A DNA stretch of 64,000 bases from Arenibacter palladensis (GCF_900129275.1 NZ_FQUX01000007.1:124001-188000); one strand, 5' to 3'. Counted from the first letter of the stretch, positions 1 to 9,783 are shown. Notes: a model not told the origin generated them from the sequence alone. A program made the numbers and translations.

Positions 1-728
1 TCAACACCTAGGTAATCGGCCGACTTGCCGGTTAGTTTTAATTGGTCGTTGCCCAAGCCGTCCATTCGAAAGTAATCTGTGGCATAGTTGGAATGGGAGT
101 TGTTTCTTACCCCCCTTAATTCGGCATCCAAGGAAATGCTCCCGGCTTTGTCTGCGGATATGCGCACGGCAATGGTTTGGTCTACTGCCGAAGCTATTAT
201 TTCCCGTGTATAATTAATACCGTTGGCTTTGTATTTCACGGTAGCGATTCCCGTTTTTAGATCAAGGGTCCTACTGTAATCTGTGACGCTATCTTTCCCG
301 AAAAAAAGATGTAAGTTGGCCATGGACTGATACTTCTGTTGTTCTACGGGGTATCCCATAAGAGCGCGACCAAATAATTTATGGGCTTCTATAGGTTTAC
401 CTTCAAAAATGAATTTCTGTATTTTGGGAAGTTCTTTGTAGCCTCCTTTTACTACTGTGGAATAAGGGCCTCCCGTCCAATAGGTCTCCTCATTGAACTG
501 AATTTTTTCCTCTCCATGTTTTCCATAAACCATTGCGCCCAGCCGACCATTGCCAACAGGAAGGGCTTCTTCCCATATAGAGGCAGGTTCATCGAACCAT
601 AACATATTTGCGGGGTCAATTTTTTGGTCGTTTGCTTGTAGGCTTGTAGTTGAAATCCCGGGAGATTGGCCAAAAAGCTGAACTCCCACAAAAAGAATTG
701 AAAGGAATAGTTTCGATTTTAATTTCAT
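1..728 (-). CDS. GH95 family glycoside hydrolase (alpha-L-fucosidase-like), N-terminal part, cut by window edge
   Basis: Reading the minus strand from the ATG at 728 gives an open frame of about 242 residues that leaves the left edge without a stop. It starts with a signal peptide (MKLKSKLFLSILFVGVQLFG), followed by the GH95 N-terminal beta-sandwich with the hallmark EALPVGNGRLGAMVYG and FNEETYWTGGPY. It aligns without gaps over most of its length to the complete GH95 protein at 10193-12655, at roughly 70% identity by eye, so the two are paralogues. GH95 enzymes remove terminal alpha-L-fucose, or in some cases alpha-L-galactose, by inversion; the catalytic domain lies outside the window. A regulon motif lies 378 bases upstream (1106-1128), with a terminator-like hairpin (858-888) between it and the start. 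The family is secure from the homology; the exact substrate is not. Confidence 0.9.
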   Translation of the reverse strand, partial: MKLKSKLFLSILFVGVQLFGQSPGISTTSLQANDQKIDPANMLWFDEPASIWEEALPVGNGRLGAMVYGKHGEEKIQFNEETYWTGGPYSTVVKGGYKELPKIQKFIFEGKPIEAHKLFGRALMGYPVEQQKYQSMANLHLFFGKDSVTDYSRTLDLKTGIATVKYKANGINYTREIIASAVDQTIAVRISADKAGSISLDAELRGVRNNSHSNYATDYFRMDGLGNDQLKLTGKSADYLGV

Positions 729-857
729 ATGGATAGAATTATTAGTAGTGTTTTTTTTGAATTTTTCGAAATGTTATTAGTGGATACTTTATTGGGCGAT
801 TATGCCGGATTCCATTTTCTTTAAATTATTTGTAGTAAGAGGATTATCAAAAAAAAA

Positions 858-888
858 GGAGTAGCAGCGTATGATGTTCTGCTACTCC
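858..888 (-). terminator. Intrinsic terminator-like hairpin inside the presumed GH95 leader
   Basis: A perfect 10-bp stem (GGAGTAGCAG / CTGCTACTCC) with an 11-base loop is followed on the minus strand by an uninterrupted run of nine T. This is a textbook rho-independent terminator. It lies 130 bases before the GH95 start and downstream of the regulon motif, so it should stop or attenuate transcripts entering the gene. Confidence 0.7.
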
Positions 889-1105
889 ATGACTAACTCA
901 AACTAACTCAATAAACAATGTATTTTAAATGTTCCAATTGTAATTAGTATTCCTGGGGATAACTAATACGATCAATTTTTTTTAAACCTCAATAATCCAA
1001 TAATATTCAAGTTGGACCTTGAAAGTTAATGTTTTGATTATTATTAAAATAAGTTTAATAATGCTGTAAATTTAAGAATTTTTAAATAATTAATTGCAAA
1101 TAATG

Positions 1106-1128
1106 TTAGCTCTACACTATACTATTTT
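1106..1128 (-). promoter_or_regulatory. Regulon motif copy 1 (upstream of partial GH95)
   Basis: Read on the minus strand this is AAATAGTAT, eight bases, then GCTAA, matching both halves of the consensus shared by eight upstream regions in this window. The bipartite, asymmetric layout is typical of an AraC-family binding site. It is 378 bases from the GH95 start, the longest distance in the set. Confidence 0.65.
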
Positions 1129-1457
1129 AACAATATTGAAGATTTTTACAGGTTAATAGGATAACAAAATAATTAATATTATTTTGTAACACACTGTAAA
1201 TGAAATAATTAAAAAATTGATAGTTTATAATTCTTATATTGACTTATTTTGATATCGGCCTTATTAATATAATATAAATAAGTTTTTATGATTGGGTCAA
1301 CGGATAAAACTGAAGTTAATTTTATGTTCTTTATAAAGTAGTTGATTTATGTGTTGTATTGGGAGGAATAGAGATTTGTGATAATGTGCAGTGATTTTTA
1401 TTGGTCTTGTTTGGGGTTATAGATGCTTTTATATGGGTCCAAGGATGGAGTAAAAAT

Positions 1458-1489
1458 AAGGGCAGCATAAATATTCTTATGCTGCCCTT
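1458..1489 (-). terminator. Terminator downstream of susD1
   Basis: A perfect 13-bp inverted repeat (AAGGGCAGCATAA / TTATGCTGCCCTT) with a 6-base loop lies 38 bases after the susD1 stop. On the minus strand the stem is followed by a short T-rich stretch (ATTTTTA). It should end the susC1-susD1 transcript. Confidence 0.75.
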
Positions 1490-1526
1490 TATGTAGGTCA
1501 ATGCTTAAATCTTATGTTTTTATGGA

Positions 1527-3005
1527 TTATTGAACGCCTGGACGCTTGTCCCACCACATTTGGGTGCCATAAAAAATATCTTTCTCTACTATGTCGAACG
1601 GAAAATTTGTGTTCAATGATTTTTCCGAATCGGGATAGGCCAGCCTAAGGGGATGTCTGTTATGGGAACCTGTATAGTCCTTGGAAACCTCTAGGATTAA
1701 TGGTACATCTGTTCTTCTGACTTCTGCCCATCCCTCAACACTTTGCTTAAAAAGTGAAATCCATTTTTGTAAGCGTATTTTGTAAAGGTTGGAGGTGGTG
1801 CCGCTATCCCATGCAACTTCCGTTTCTGCTAAGAAGGTTGCAATATCGCCAGGCTCAATTCCATTTTCTTCCAAAGACATGGTAACACCGGTCTCGTAGG
1901 CCGATTGGGCTGAGCCACCTGATATTAAGTTGCGCTCATAGGCCTCTGCAAGTATAAAGTATACCTCGGAGGTATTCATAAAAGGGGAAAAACCTGCAGG
2001 GTTATTGCCAAACCTGTCCCCAATATGGGAAACATTATTACCGTTATTAAGGGTGTCATTTAATTGGTTGGGGCCAAATTCATAACCTCTGTAATTCCCA
2101 TATTTGTTTCTATCGGCATAGACGGGCATTCTTGGATCATCATTTTCCAGCAATGCTGTAACCAATGCATTGCTTACACGGTAACCGTCTGTTTTGTTAC
2201 CGTCTGCAGCCCCCATCCTGGCATACCAAGGCTCTACATCGGGTAGAACCCCTGGCCACCAGAAATATGCATTGTCGTCATTGGATTGCATAATAGGGTA
2301 GCTATTAGGGTTCTCTACTACGCTCGCTATTTCTAATTTTGCGGCCGATTCATCTGCAGAGGACATTCTAATGGCTACCCTTAATCTTAATGAATTACAG
2401 AATTTACGCCATTTTGATATATTTCCCTTAAAGAGAAAATCCCCTTCGCCAAGTTCCTCTCCGTTTGTGTCAAAAAGGTCGGCGGCAATTTTGAGCTCGC
2501 TAAGGATTTGTTGGTATATCTCTTCTTCGGTATCATATTTAGGATAGATGATTTGGTTCTCTTCTAAAGAGAAAGCTTCTGAGTATGGAATTGATCCCCA
2601 TAAATCAGTTGTTTTGTGGCCCATGTAGCTTTTGAGGGTTAGGGCTGCGGCATATAAATTGTCGTTGCCTTCTTCTTTTGCTAGTTTCATGGCTTCAACG
2701 GCATAGGTCATTGAGGCGTACATGGCATCCCATTGACTGTTGTTGATACCAACTCTGTATTCATAATCGCCAGCACCAATTGCGGCGTTGTAACCTGAGA
2801 AAGTCCCCGCATAGTAGACGTCAAGTCTTTCTCCAAAAAGTATTTGTGATGAGTTTAGTAATGATTTTCCCAAAACATTTGACGCAGGAACTTTAGTCGC
2901 GCTATTGGGACTTATGTTCATGGTTTCAAACTCCTCTGTACAGGATCCCAGTAATAGCGTAAATAATAGCAATACCAGAAATGAATTTTTTGTGTTTATT
3001 TTCAT
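1527..3005 (-). CDS. SusD/RagB-family outer-membrane lipoprotein (pair 1)
   Basis: This 492-residue surface lipoprotein captures ligand and closes over its SusC partner. A signal peptide ends in LLLGSC, so Cys22 is the likely lipidated residue. The following TEEFETMNISPN is the typical start of the SusD-like family (the SusD_2 branch). TPR-like helices follow, with EVYFILAEAYERN and the C-terminal WAEVRRTDVP motif seen in these proteins. It lies 19 bases after susC1 (3025-6201) and is certainly co-transcribed; a terminator follows. The second SusD in the window (17864-19315) has the same layout. The neighbouring GH95 and peptidase genes suggest glycopeptide or oligosaccharide binding, but ligand specificity cannot be read from the sequence. 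Confidence 0.95.
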   Translation of the reverse strand: MKINTKNSFLVLLLFTLLLGSCTEEFETMNISPNSATKVPASNVLGKSLLNSSQILFGERLDVYYAGTFSGYNAAIGAGDYEYRVGINNSQWDAMYASMTYAVEAMKLAKEEGNDNLYAAALTLKSYMGHKTTDLWGSIPYSEAFSLEENQIIYPKYDTEEEIYQQILSELKIAADLFDTNGEELGEGDFLFKGNISKWRKFCNSLRLRVAIRMSSADESAAKLEIASVVENPNSYPIMQSNDDNAYFWWPGVLPDVEPWYARMGAADGNKTDGYRVSNALVTALLENDDPRMPVYADRNKYGNYRGYEFGPNQLNDTLNNGNNVSHIGDRFGNNPAGFSPFMNTSEVYFILAEAYERNLISGGSAQSAYETGVTMSLEENGIEPGDIATFLAETEVAWDSGTTSNLYKIRLQKWISLFKQSVEGWAEVRRTDVPLILEVSKDYTGSHNRHPLRLAYPDSEKSLNTNFPFDIVEKDIFYGTQMWWDKRPGVQ

Positions 3006-3024
3006 AATAATATTTTTTTAGAAA

Positions 3025-6000
3025 TTAGAAACTAGCTGTTAATTTAAACCCATAGCTTCTTGCGGTTGGGATTTGGAAATTTTCATAACCAATACCAGCT
3101 TCTCCACCGCCAAAACCTACTTCAGGGTCGATTCCGTAATCTTTGGTGTCCTTATCTCTGTAGAGAATGGCTAAGTTTCTTCCTACTAGTGAAAGGTTTA
3201 ATTTGGAAATGGAATTGATTTTAGAAACATTAAAATTATATCCAATTGCCAACTCCCTTAGTTTTACATAAGTAGCATCCAGAATGGAATATTCGTGATT
3301 GTTCCAAACCCAGGAACCATTAAAATAATCTTGGGCCGAGACACGAATATTATTGGGTGTACCATCTTCGAATACTCCGTCAACAATTAATCCTGTTTCC
3401 CTAACATTGTTCTTTACGGTGTTTTCGTAGGCTCCAGTTGGGTATGAATGCCATGCTGTTGTGCTGAACATATCACCCCCAATTTGGGCATCTACCAAAA
3501 AGCTAAGGCTAACACCCTTATAGGAAAAGGTGTTGGTAACTCCTCCGGTCCAGTCAGGTGTTACATTACCAAGCTTTACGGCTGCGTTTGTGGTTGTGGG
3601 GATGCCGTTGGCGTTTACTACAATTTTTCCGTTATCGTCCCTGACAAATGGTAGTCCCCATAGAACACCCCATTCTTCGCCAGGTATACCTAATGTTTTT
3701 ACTCCACCAAAACCACCTGAAATTTGGTAGGATTCCAAATTGCCATATAGTGAATTGACCATACTTTTGTTCTTTGCCCAGTTAACTACAATATCCCAGT
3801 TAAGACCTGATGGATTTTGAAGTATATCTGCTGATAACATTAGTTCTACTCCTTTGTTTTCAATTTCACCGGCATTTAACAACATTCCATTGTATCCTGT
3901 GGTAGTGGAAGTGGTTACAGAAAGGATTTGATTAACAGTTGTTTGTGCGTAGTAGGTAAAGTCCAAAGCTATGCGGTTTTTCCAAAAACGTATGTCAGCA
4001 CCTACTTCGTAGGAAGTGGTTTCTTCAGGTTTTAATGCTGTTGGTGGTAGAGTTCTGGAAGGGGTGAAAACGGATACACCGTTAAATGTTCCTGCCGAGT
4101 AGGTGGTATTTATTTGATAAGGGTCCGTGTCGCCACCTACTTTGGCCCAGCCTCCTCTTAGTTTGGCATAAGATAGTACGTCCGATTTTAGGGACAAGGC
4201 CTGGGTTACATCAAAACCAGCACTAACTGATGGATAAAAGTAGGACCAGCTCTCTTGGGGCAGGGTGGAACTCCAGTCGTTACGGCCAGTTATACCTAGA
4301 TAAAGTACCTTCTTGTATGATCCATTCAAAGCAAAGTAAGCACTGTTTGTTTCATATTTACTTTCGTACATTCCAGTGCCAGGGGTGCCCTTAACGTTGG
4401 ATATAGTATATAGATCTGGTACGGTAAGGTCCGAGGCACTTAGGCTTATGGAGTTGTATAAATTGGTTCTTTTGTTAGCTCCAATCAATCCGTCCACTCG
4501 AAAATCACTGAAAGTCTTGTCAAAATTTAAGGTAACATCTGTGTTGACTTCCTTCTTGTTGATGTGTGTTTCACTAAATTGTCCTCCAAGACCTAATCTT
4601 TTATTTCTGGTTGTTCCAGCTTGGGTTATGCTTTTTCTTATTTCATTGTAAAAATCAATTCCCACTTGGCCGTTAGCTGTTAGCCAATCATTTATTTTAT
4701 AGGTCAAAGCAACGTTACCATAAATTCTTTCCCTATCAAAAGCATTGGTATTTCTTAGGCCGTAGAATGGATTGTCTGCATTGAACATATAATCATCATT
4801 GCCCTTTTCATAAAATAGGTCTTTTGCGTACTGTGTTGGGAAATCTCGCTGTAACCAGGCAAATATATCTGCCCAACGATAACCGTTCGCTGGGAGGTTG
4901 TCGCTTTCTTTTTTAACGTAGGTGAAATTCACCGAAGCGGTTAACTTATCGGATGGTGTTAGGTTGACATTGGTCGAAAGAACATTTTCTTTTTGTCCTG
5001 TATTATCTATCATACCATCCGTGTCTATGTTTGTATAAGAAATTCTTCCGGAGGATTTTTCGCCGTTTGCGGTTACGGATACATTGTTTTGAATGGTAAC
5101 ACCTGTGTCAAACCATTCTTTAATATTATTGGGTCTGGATATCCAAGGACTGTTTGGGCCGGTAGACCATTGGTCCAATAGTAGTCCTGCATCCAATCTT
5201 GGTCCCCAGTTTGTTGGGTAAGAGTCGTTTATGCCGGCTCCATTTCCATTCACATAATTGTATGCAAATTGTTTGGCGTATTCGTTATAGCTCAAATTTG
5301 TATTGTTGGTGGTGTTGTATCTATTATAAATAAATTCACTTCCATCCCTTCCCCCTCCGTATTCATTTTGTAGGTTGGGGAAGTATGAGGCTTTGTCTAA
5401 AACGACGGAGGAACTAAAGTTGACTCCAAGTGATTTGCCGTCTTTACCTCCTTTTTTTGTGGTGATTATGATTACCCCATTTGCGGCACGACTTCCGTAA
5501 AGTGCAGATGCATTGGCTCCTTTTAATACCGAAACGGATTCGATGTTGTTAGGGTCTATATCCGATGCGGTGTTCCCCCAGTCTACACCACCTGCACCAG
5601 CTAGGTTAGGTGATGAATTGTCTATAGGGGTGCCATCAACAATAAAGAGTGGTTGATTTCCTGAAAATGATGAATTTCCACGAATTACTATCCTGGATGA
5701 TGACCCAACTGTACTGCCTCCGTTGGTTACCTGTATTCCCGCAATTTTCCCGGAAAGGGAATTTATTACATTGGCTTCGGGTGTAGTAGTCAGTTTATCG
5801 CCGCCCAATTCTTGTACGGCATAGCCAAGAGTTTGCTTGTCCCTACTAATACCGAGAGCGGTTACCACTACCTCGTCCAGGGCTTGGGTGTCTGGTTCCA
5901 AGCTTAAGTTTATACTTGTTTTTGAGCCTACGGGAATCTCTTGGGTAATGTAACCCAAATAACTAAAACTTAATACATCGTTCGGGGAGGCTTTAATTGT

Positions 6001-6201
6001 GTATTGACCGTCAAAATCTGTGGTGGTGCCTGTAGAGGTGTCCTTTATCAATACTGTTACGCCTGGTAACGGGCTATTGTTTTCGTCACTTACAGTTCCG
6101 GTGATGTCCAGGTCTTGGGCGTTTGCGCTGCCTGGAGTGAAAAGTACGATTCCCAGTAGCAGTAACCAGGACATCGCGTTGAGTTTAAATTTGTTTTTCA
6201 T
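3025..6201 (-). CDS. SusC/RagA-family TonB-linked outer-membrane transporter (pair 1)
   Basis: This 1058-residue protein forms the TonB-dependent barrel that imports the ligand held by SusD. A signal peptide ends near GSANA. A carboxypeptidase-regulatory-like domain follows (about residues 30-110; VSDENNSPLPGVTVLIKDT). Next comes the plug, with the SusC signature LDEVVVTALGISRDKQ and the TonB-box-proximal motif, then NVINSLSGKIAGIQV, SSSRIVIRGNSS and ALYGSRAANGVIIITTK. The 22-strand barrel ends in an aromatic C-terminus (KLTASF). It is the first gene of a two-gene unit with susD1. A regulon motif lies 69 bases upstream of its start, one of the closest in the set, making direct regulation likely. 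Confidence 0.96.
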   Translation of the reverse strand: MKNKFKLNAMSWLLLLGIVLFTPGSANAQDLDITGTVSDENNSPLPGVTVLIKDTSTGTTTDFDGQYTIKASPNDVLSFSYLGYITQEIPVGSKTSINLSLEPDTQALDEVVVTALGISRDKQTLGYAVQELGGDKLTTTPEANVINSLSGKIAGIQVTNGGSTVGSSSRIVIRGNSSFSGNQPLFIVDGTPIDNSSPNLAGAGGVDWGNTASDIDPNNIESVSVLKGANASALYGSRAANGVIIITTKKGGKDGKSLGVNFSSSVVLDKASYFPNLQNEYGGGRDGSEFIYNRYNTTNNTNLSYNEYAKQFAYNYVNGNGAGINDSYPTNWGPRLDAGLLLDQWSTGPNSPWISRPNNIKEWFDTGVTIQNNVSVTANGEKSSGRISYTNIDTDGMIDNTGQKENVLSTNVNLTPSDKLTASVNFTYVKKESDNLPANGYRWADIFAWLQRDFPTQYAKDLFYEKGNDDYMFNADNPFYGLRNTNAFDRERIYGNVALTYKINDWLTANGQVGIDFYNEIRKSITQAGTTRNKRLGLGGQFSETHINKKEVNTDVTLNFDKTFSDFRVDGLIGANKRTNLYNSISLSASDLTVPDLYTISNVKGTPGTGMYESKYETNSAYFALNGSYKKVLYLGITGRNDWSSTLPQESWSYFYPSVSAGFDVTQALSLKSDVLSYAKLRGGWAKVGGDTDPYQINTTYSAGTFNGVSVFTPSRTLPPTALKPEETTSYEVGADIRFWKNRIALDFTYYAQTTVNQILSVTTSTTTGYNGMLLNAGEIENKGVELMLSADILQNPSGLNWDIVVNWAKNKSMVNSLYGNLESYQISGGFGGVKTLGIPGEEWGVLWGLPFVRDDNGKIVVNANGIPTTTNAAVKLGNVTPDWTGGVTNTFSYKGVSLSFLVDAQIGGDMFSTTAWHSYPTGAYENTVKNNVRETGLIVDGVFEDGTPNNIRVSAQDYFNGSWVWNNHEYSILDATYVKLRELAIGYNFNVSKINSISKLNLSLVGRNLAILYRDKDTKDYGIDPEVGFGGGEAGIGYENFQIPTARSYGFKLTASF

Positions 6202-6269
6202 AGGTTATTAAAGTTATCTTAATAATTCTATAAAATTAGTTAAATACCTAGGAATGAAAATCCTTATAA

Positions 6270-6292
6270 TTAGCAAAAGACTGTACTATTTT
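6270..6292 (-). promoter_or_regulatory. Regulon motif copy 2 (upstream of susC1)
   Basis: On the minus strand this reads AAATAGTAC, eight bases, GCTAA, one mismatch from the shared consensus. It ends 69 bases before the susC1 start codon. Confidence 0.65.
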
Positions 6293-6552
6293 AATTTCAG
6301 CTTTAAATTGAAGATTTAGCTTAAATGATTAAATTAATTTCTATTTATTTGTAAAATAGTATTTTATGTGTTCAATAATTGTTTTTGGAGATTTTAGGTT
6401 ATTAAATTTTGTACATAGATATAGTAAGACCATGATGATTATAGTAAATCCCTATTAATATGGCTATTGTAATATCTTATGATATTATATTTAATAAGTG
6501 TTGGGCAAACAGGTCATTGATTTGGAAGCGATTTGGTCAAAGAGGTGTGTTT

Positions 6553-6572
6553 GGAGTAGCAAGGACTACTCC
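6553..6572 (-). terminator. Short hairpin downstream of the cytochrome/DUF6797 gene
   Basis: A 7-bp stem (GGAGTAG / CTACTCC) lies 12 bases after the stop codon. It lacks a clear T-run, so it is a weak terminator candidate. Its 3' arm GCTACTCC on the minus strand is shared with the hairpins at 858-888 and, nearly, 17727-17763. Confidence 0.4.
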
Positions 6573-6583
6573 ATTATCCTTAT

Positions 6584-9500
6584 TTATTTTAAATTGTGAA
6601 TCGTGTTTTGCACTTCTCCCTTGAGCTCATTACCGTGTAAGTCGGTGACTTTATAGGTGATTTTCATGATATCTACAGGGGCAATGTCGGGTAGAAGAAG
6701 TTTTACTTTTTTACCATCCTCGGTTACCTTTATCTCTGAAATATGCAGGGTTTTAGTATTGTATCGCTTGGAGCCATATTTATGACTTCGGAGTAATTCC
6801 CAAGTTTGTACTTCAAAATTAGAACTGTTTTCAGTTTTGAAGGTATCTAATTCGGCAGCAAAGGTTAGTACCATGCCATCCTTTTCTGCGCTTAGGGCAA
6901 TGGGTACTGATAATGGTTTTCCGGTATAACGAAGTCTATAAAATTCCCCGCCCTTCATATTTTGGGAAGTGCCCCAGGCAGACATTCCACACGCGTATAA
7001 ATCCCCATCTTGAGGATTGAACCTGCCTCGCATAACCCCGGTAAGAAACTTTACGCCTGGAAGATCCACGACCCCTGCTTGCCTTTGATCCTTAACTTTT
7101 TCGTGAAGAACAAGTTGGATCTTGCCGTAACCATAGGAAAAGCTGAGCAGGCTATTATTTAAGGGCCCCCATTTTTTGCTGTTTACCCACAACAGTTCTG
7201 AAGGAGATCTGTCAAACTCCATGTCTACCCAAGCCATAGGTTGTTCCATCCCCAATCTTGTGGTGTCCTTGGGTGGATTGTAGCCCCAGATATTGCCATA
7301 GAACTTTCCTTTGCCTTCAACCCAGTTTATACGGTTCATGGGATTCCAGAAACCTTGTTGGTCTGTGACGATAAAACTACCATCCGGATTAATGCATACA
7401 CCGTTTGCCGCCCTAAAGCCAGTGGCGATAATGTCCGTCCTAGTGCCATCTTTACTGACCTTAAGCAAAGTACCGTGTTGGGGAACCAGGGCTTCTCTGG
7501 CATGTCGACCGCTTTTGGCGTAATAGAAATTGCCCTCTGGGTCTGTCTGTAAGCCCATGGCGAACTCATGAAAATGATCGGTTACTTGATGATCGTTATT
7601 AAAATTCTCGTAAAAATCTGTTTCCCCATCGCCGTTCAGGTCGTTCAGCTTCACAAGTTGATCCCTGCAAATTACATAGATTTCATCTTTTACCACCTTG
7701 ATGCCCAGAGGTTGAAAAAGGCCAGAGGCAATTCGTTTCCAACGCAGTTTGTCGGTATGGTCCGTAAGTCCTTTTACGGACCATATGTCGCCATCCGTGG
7801 TGCATAAAACTCCAATATTGGCATCATCCAGAAAATCAATTCCACTTAATTTTAATCGGCTATCCCAAGGGTTTTCGTATGGAGGTGTTAGTTGGTCCAT
7901 AGCTATTGGCCCATCTTCTTTTCCCTTGATTATTGTAGTAACAACTTCTTTGTTGTATTGTGGTTCTCCACCTTGGAGGTATTTTTCCAAATTTTCAGGG
8001 CCTGTGGCGTTGTGAACTACTTTGGCAAAATCACCTACATCTTCTCCTGCTATGAACAATTTAATATTGGCCGCTTTGCCTTTTTTTATTTCTAGGACTA
8101 CGAAATCATTTGAATTGATGAGAGTAGCACCTTCTCCTTTAATATCAACCTTTACGCCTTTTGGGGCTACCCTCATTCGCAATGTCTTATCCGAAGCTTC
8201 AATGTTCAATGTTCTGGTGAAGATTATCTGTTTATCATATTTATCCATGCCCAGACGTTCTAGTACTTTGGCTTTCCCTACGTTGTAGGAAATAATGATG
8301 TTTTTACCACTGTGGTAAATCCCTTTAAAATGGGCCCATTTTTTAGGCAATGGGCCAAATCTTCGACCATCACGAGCTTTGAACCGCGTGTCTTGAAAGG
8401 ATCCGGTCTCCGGATCTGCCCATGCAGGCCCTACAGGGGTTTCGAAATGCAGTTTCCCAATAGTTCTTGGATAGGTTTCATGGTGATCGTTCAGTAGAAT
8501 ACCTTCCCAGTCTATAAATCCTTCTCCGGTCCAGCCACCTGCCACGCGCATCAAGTCATGGTCGAATATCATCCAGGCATTTCCTTTGGAAACTCCACCC
8601 GGCCCCTCGTTCAGTCGAACCGTTATTCCTTTATAAGCAAAGTTGTTCTTCAAATAATTCTCATCAGGGTAGGGGCGTGGTCCAGGCGAATGAAAGCGTT
8701 CTATTCCCGTCTCCGAGTCTACCAATTCATAGGTATTGATCAAAAAATTTCCGTAATCCATATCGGACCAGGGATGATATGGTTTGGACTCAGGACCTTT
8801 TGAGGATCCTGAGGGCAGGTTTGACAGATACTCGGAATCGACATTGAAATAAGCAGTCTTGTTTTGATCCTTGATATAATTTTCCCTGATGTATGTTATT
8901 ACATCATACTTCTCTTGAGGAGTCAGTGCCATTTGTGGCGGCATTAAACCGGCACCCTTGGTTATTGTTTGGTACATTGAATAGGGATCGGCACCATATT
9001 TGAATGGTTGTGCCCAAAATTTAAGGGAGTTGGGAATGGATCCCTCCACCTCTGGCACACCGTGACAATTTATACAGTTGGAGTTGTAAATAAGACTTCC
9101 ACGCTTAAAGGCATTTCTATCGACGGCTTCGATCATTCCTTGATGATCAATGTCTTTTTCATAGTCGTTCAAATCGGAATCGTCTAAAACGTAAGTTACC
9201 TCGCGTTCATTAATAGGGACTTCTTGGTCCGTGGTCCTTGATGCCGTTAGTATAACTTTTTCCCCATTATATAAACCTGTACCAGAAAACAAGTCCCCCT
9301 TAAATTCACCGCTTATTCTAATGAGTTCATTTTTAAACGGAATGTCCATAGACATGGAGTTCCCTTCTATGGTTAAATTTTGGATAATGGATTCGCCTGA
9401 ATCCTCAGAAACCATATTTCCGGTATAGCCACTGCCATTTTTTTTAAGGTTAAGTGTCCCAGAGTGCAGACCTTGTTGTTTTAATTGAATTTCGTATTCC

Positions 9501-9592
9501 CAATTACCATGGTAATCCTTTTTGGAGGAGCAGTTATAACATGTACCGAACACAATGAACAACAAAACAAAGGGTAGAATTCTACTTTTCAT
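6584..9592 (-). CDS. Exported cytochrome c / DUF6797 / beta-propeller protein
   Basis: A 1002-residue predicted exported protein. I place the start at the ATG at 9592, because the frame extends only two codons further to a TTG. A hydrophobic leader ends near FGTCYNCSS, probably a lipoprotein signal. Residues of about 25-120 form a beta-rich module. A c-type cytochrome follows, with the haem motif CINCH at residues 173-177 and a candidate Met ligand in LMPPQMALTP. The middle matches the DUF6797 type (NNFAYKGITVRLNEGPG, GNAWMIFDHDLMRVAGGWTG), and the C-terminal half resembles a PQQ/NHL-like beta-propeller of the sorbosone-dehydrogenase type. The family is common in Planctomycetes and Verrucomicrobia and is presumed to oxidise sugars or related compounds, with electrons leaving via the haem; the substrate is unknown. 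It has its own regulon motif 186 bases upstream, tying it to the glycoprotein locus. Confidence 0.8.
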   Translation of the reverse strand: MKSRILPFVLLFIVFGTCYNCSSKKDYHGNWEYEIQLKQQGLHSGTLNLKKNGSGYTGNMVSEDSGESIIQNLTIEGNSMSMDIPFKNELIRISGEFKGDLFSGTGLYNGEKVILTASRTTDQEVPINEREVTYVLDDSDLNDYEKDIDHQGMIEAVDRNAFKRGSLIYNSNCINCHGVPEVEGSIPNSLKFWAQPFKYGADPYSMYQTITKGAGLMPPQMALTPQEKYDVITYIRENYIKDQNKTAYFNVDSEYLSNLPSGSSKGPESKPYHPWSDMDYGNFLINTYELVDSETGIERFHSPGPRPYPDENYLKNNFAYKGITVRLNEGPGGVSKGNAWMIFDHDLMRVAGGWTGEGFIDWEGILLNDHHETYPRTIGKLHFETPVGPAWADPETGSFQDTRFKARDGRRFGPLPKKWAHFKGIYHSGKNIIISYNVGKAKVLERLGMDKYDKQIIFTRTLNIEASDKTLRMRVAPKGVKVDIKGEGATLINSNDFVVLEIKKGKAANIKLFIAGEDVGDFAKVVHNATGPENLEKYLQGGEPQYNKEVVTTIIKGKEDGPIAMDQLTPPYENPWDSRLKLSGIDFLDDANIGVLCTTDGDIWSVKGLTDHTDKLRWKRIASGLFQPLGIKVVKDEIYVICRDQLVKLNDLNGDGETDFYENFNNDHQVTDHFHEFAMGLQTDPEGNFYYAKSGRHAREALVPQHGTLLKVSKDGTRTDIIATGFRAANGVCINPDGSFIVTDQQGFWNPMNRINWVEGKGKFYGNIWGYNPPKDTTRLGMEQPMAWVDMEFDRSPSELLWVNSKKWGPLNNSLLSFSYGYGKIQLVLHEKVKDQRQAGVVDLPGVKFLTGVMRGRFNPQDGDLYACGMSAWGTSQNMKGGEFYRLRYTGKPLSVPIALSAEKDGMVLTFAAELDTFKTENSSNFEVQTWELLRSHKYGSKRYNTKTLHISEIKVTEDGKKVKLLLPDIAPVDIMKITYKVTDLHGNELKGEVQNTIHNLK

Positions 9593-9783
9593 AAACAAAT
9601 TAGTGAGAGTTGTTATACCTATTACTTCTACTTCAATTAATCTTTATAACAAAACCAAGGGGGGAGCTAAGGGTTTTGGATCATAAATAGCTGTCAAAAT
9701 TGCTTCCAATTTTGAAAATTATGTATAGATGTTTGGTAGCCAGGTCAAATTATTAAATTTTAATCGAGTTTTAGCTATGTAAA

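Larger units (their letters stand above)
729..1526. other. AT-rich intergenic region with regulatory motif and two hairpins
   Basis: This 800-base spacer has no convincing coding frame. It holds the terminator behind susD1 (1458-1489), a copy of the AraC-type regulon motif (1106-1128) pointing toward the GH95 gene, and a strong hairpin with a T-run on the minus strand (858-888). The rest is AT-rich and I see nothing else in it. Confidence 0.6.
6202..6583. other. Intergenic region upstream of susC1
   Basis: The 382-base AT-rich spacer contains the susC1 regulon motif (6270-6292) and, next to the stop of the upstream gene, a short hairpin (6553-6572). I see no coding frame or RNA gene in it. 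Confidence 0.6.
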
